NCBI RefSeq assembly: GCF_004353185.1
Contig: NZ_SMUS01000001.1
Span: 124,001-188,000, forward strand
Length of the DNA: 64,000 nucleotides
Source of the DNA: Clostridium cuniculi
Lineage (GTDB): Bacteria > Bacillota > Clostridia > Clostridiales > Clostridiaceae
Reading direction: 5' to 3'
Below are positions 63,337 through 64,000 of the stretch, in pieces (position 1 is the first letter of the stretch; every line of letters starts with the position of its first letter). Made by a program: the position numbers and the translations under genes. Under the pieces are notes generated by a model. The model searched no databases and was not told the origin of the DNA. It saw nothing but the letters and a program-made list of their open reading frames with translations.

Positions 63337-64000
63337 TTAGATGATTATATAATCGAATTCATTTTTTAAAAAAGTACTTCTAAATTCCTTAGAATATTTT
63401 CTACCTATTGGTATAATAACGTCTTTCACTAATTTACACTCAAATTTATTAAACGTCTGTACATATTCAATATTAACTATATATGACTTATGACATCGAA
63501 TAAATCCGTACTCCTTAACATTTTCATATATATCTTTGAGAATACAATTTATTTCCTCTACCTCACCTGATATTTTATGCAATATTACTTTTTTATTTAA
63601 ACTCTCAATATACATTATGGTATCTAAATTTATAATCTTATTTTGATGCTTACAAGAAATGATTATATTTTTATCAGAACTTTTATAAACTTCATCAACT
63701 GCTTTTAAAAATATCTTACTAAATCTGTCATCACTATCATCTTTTAATATATAATTTAGTGGCTCAACACTAAATGAATCTAACGCAAAATATTTACTTG
63801 AAGTCAAAAATATTATTATTCCATTATATCCATACTTTCTTAATATTTTTGTTGTTTCAATGCCATTAATATTTCTCATTATTATATCTATAACTATTAT
63901 TTTAAATCTATTTGGATCATCTTCTAATTCAAATATTAAGTTTTCGCCACTTTTAAATGTTTCTATTTCAAAATCATAATTATTTTTTTTTAACAACTCA
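63337..64000 (-). CDS. LytTR-family response regulator (partial, 5' end outside window)
   Basis: The reading frame stays open to the window edge; the part seen (about 220 residues) lacks the start of the receiver domain. The phospho-acceptor region IIVIDIIMRNINGIETTKIL, the LTSSKYF stretch and the lysine in NYILKDD belong to the receiver. Residues after about 120 form a LytTR DNA-binding domain (IMYIESLNKKVILHK, FIRCHKSYIVNIEYVQTF, IIPIGRKYSKEFRSTF). It is of the AgrA/LytR type that controls peptide-sensing or cell-wall genes. A partner kinase would be outside the window. The codon at 63996 (TTG) is not the true start. Confidence 0.85.
   Translation of the reverse strand, partial: ELLKKNNYDFEIETFKSGENLIFELEDDPNRFKIIVIDIIMRNINGIETTKILRKYGYNGIIIFLTSSKYFALDSFSVEPLNYILKDDSDDRFSKIFLKAVDEVYKSSDKNIIISCKHQNKIINLDTIMYIESLNKKVILHKISGEVEEINCILKDIYENVKEYGFIRCHKSYIVNIEYVQTFNKFECKLVKDVIIPIGRKYSKEFRSTFLKNEFDYIII

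Overview
The window is very AT-rich, with strong AGGAGG-type ribosome binding sites, short intergenic gaps and a gene set typical of Clostridium sensu stricto: type I and type III glutamine synthetases with an ANTAR regulator, a polyphosphate polymerase/DUF4956/CotH operon, a molybdenum hydroxylase with XdhC and MocA-like helpers, and Spo0E-like and GGDEF proteins. A bile salt hydrolase points to a gut-dwelling species. The species cannot be fixed from sequence alone. Both edges cut genes: a histidine kinase at base 1 and a LytTR response regulator at base 64000.

Layout. 1-7049 is signalling: a sensor kinase (partial) and an OmpR-type regulator that probably once sat together but are now split by about 1.9 kb of small genes and mobile debris (a duplicated kinase 5' end, a group II intron 3' remnant), then a DedA protein and a second kinase/regulator pair. 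That pair is divergent from a polyphosphate polymerase (VTC)/DUF4956/CotH operon (7199-10955), and a tandem 11-bp direct repeat lies between them. 11289-18107 is a five-gene operon: a beta-propeller-fused solute-binding lipoprotein, two sugar-type ABC permeases, an HlyD-like adaptor and a MacB-like membrane protein, with no ATPase. 18484-23017 holds a CDF cation transporter broken by a TGA, a split chromate transporter, a patatin and a split permease pair. 23077-30200 holds a PAS histidine kinase, an ANTAR regulator and the two glutamine synthetases around a structured intergenic region. Four tRNA genes (Glu, Gly, Arg, Lys) follow.

30759-38299 is a purine/molybdenum-hydroxylase cluster (MocA-like transferase, three XDH subunits, NCS2 permease, XdhC), interrupted by two large fold-back repeats. 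38482-40632 is an Orn/Lys/Arg decarboxylase. 40909-46564 is a six-gene ABC importer operon carrying a type I phosphodiesterase and a PHP phosphoesterase, which suggests uptake and breakdown of a phosphorylated compound. 46801-51950 is the most unusual unit: a compact NRPS-like operon (MerR regulator, alpha/beta hydrolase, stand-alone condensation protein, carrier protein, phosphopantetheinyl transferase, AMP ligase) driven by a textbook MerR promoter with a 19-bp spacer and a 14-bp perfect palindrome. 52177-55798 holds two GGDEF proteins. 56197-60171 holds an HxlR regulator, a flavin/PNPOx-like protein and a MacB-type ABC transporter interrupted by a TGA. 60254-64000 holds a thioesterase, a bile salt hydrolase, the eroded remains of a transposon with a large serine recombinase, a KTSC protein and the partial LytTR regulator.

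Main candidates for a new system are the MerR-controlled minimal NRPS-like operon and the ATPase-less propeller-SBP/permease/HlyD/MacB-like operon.
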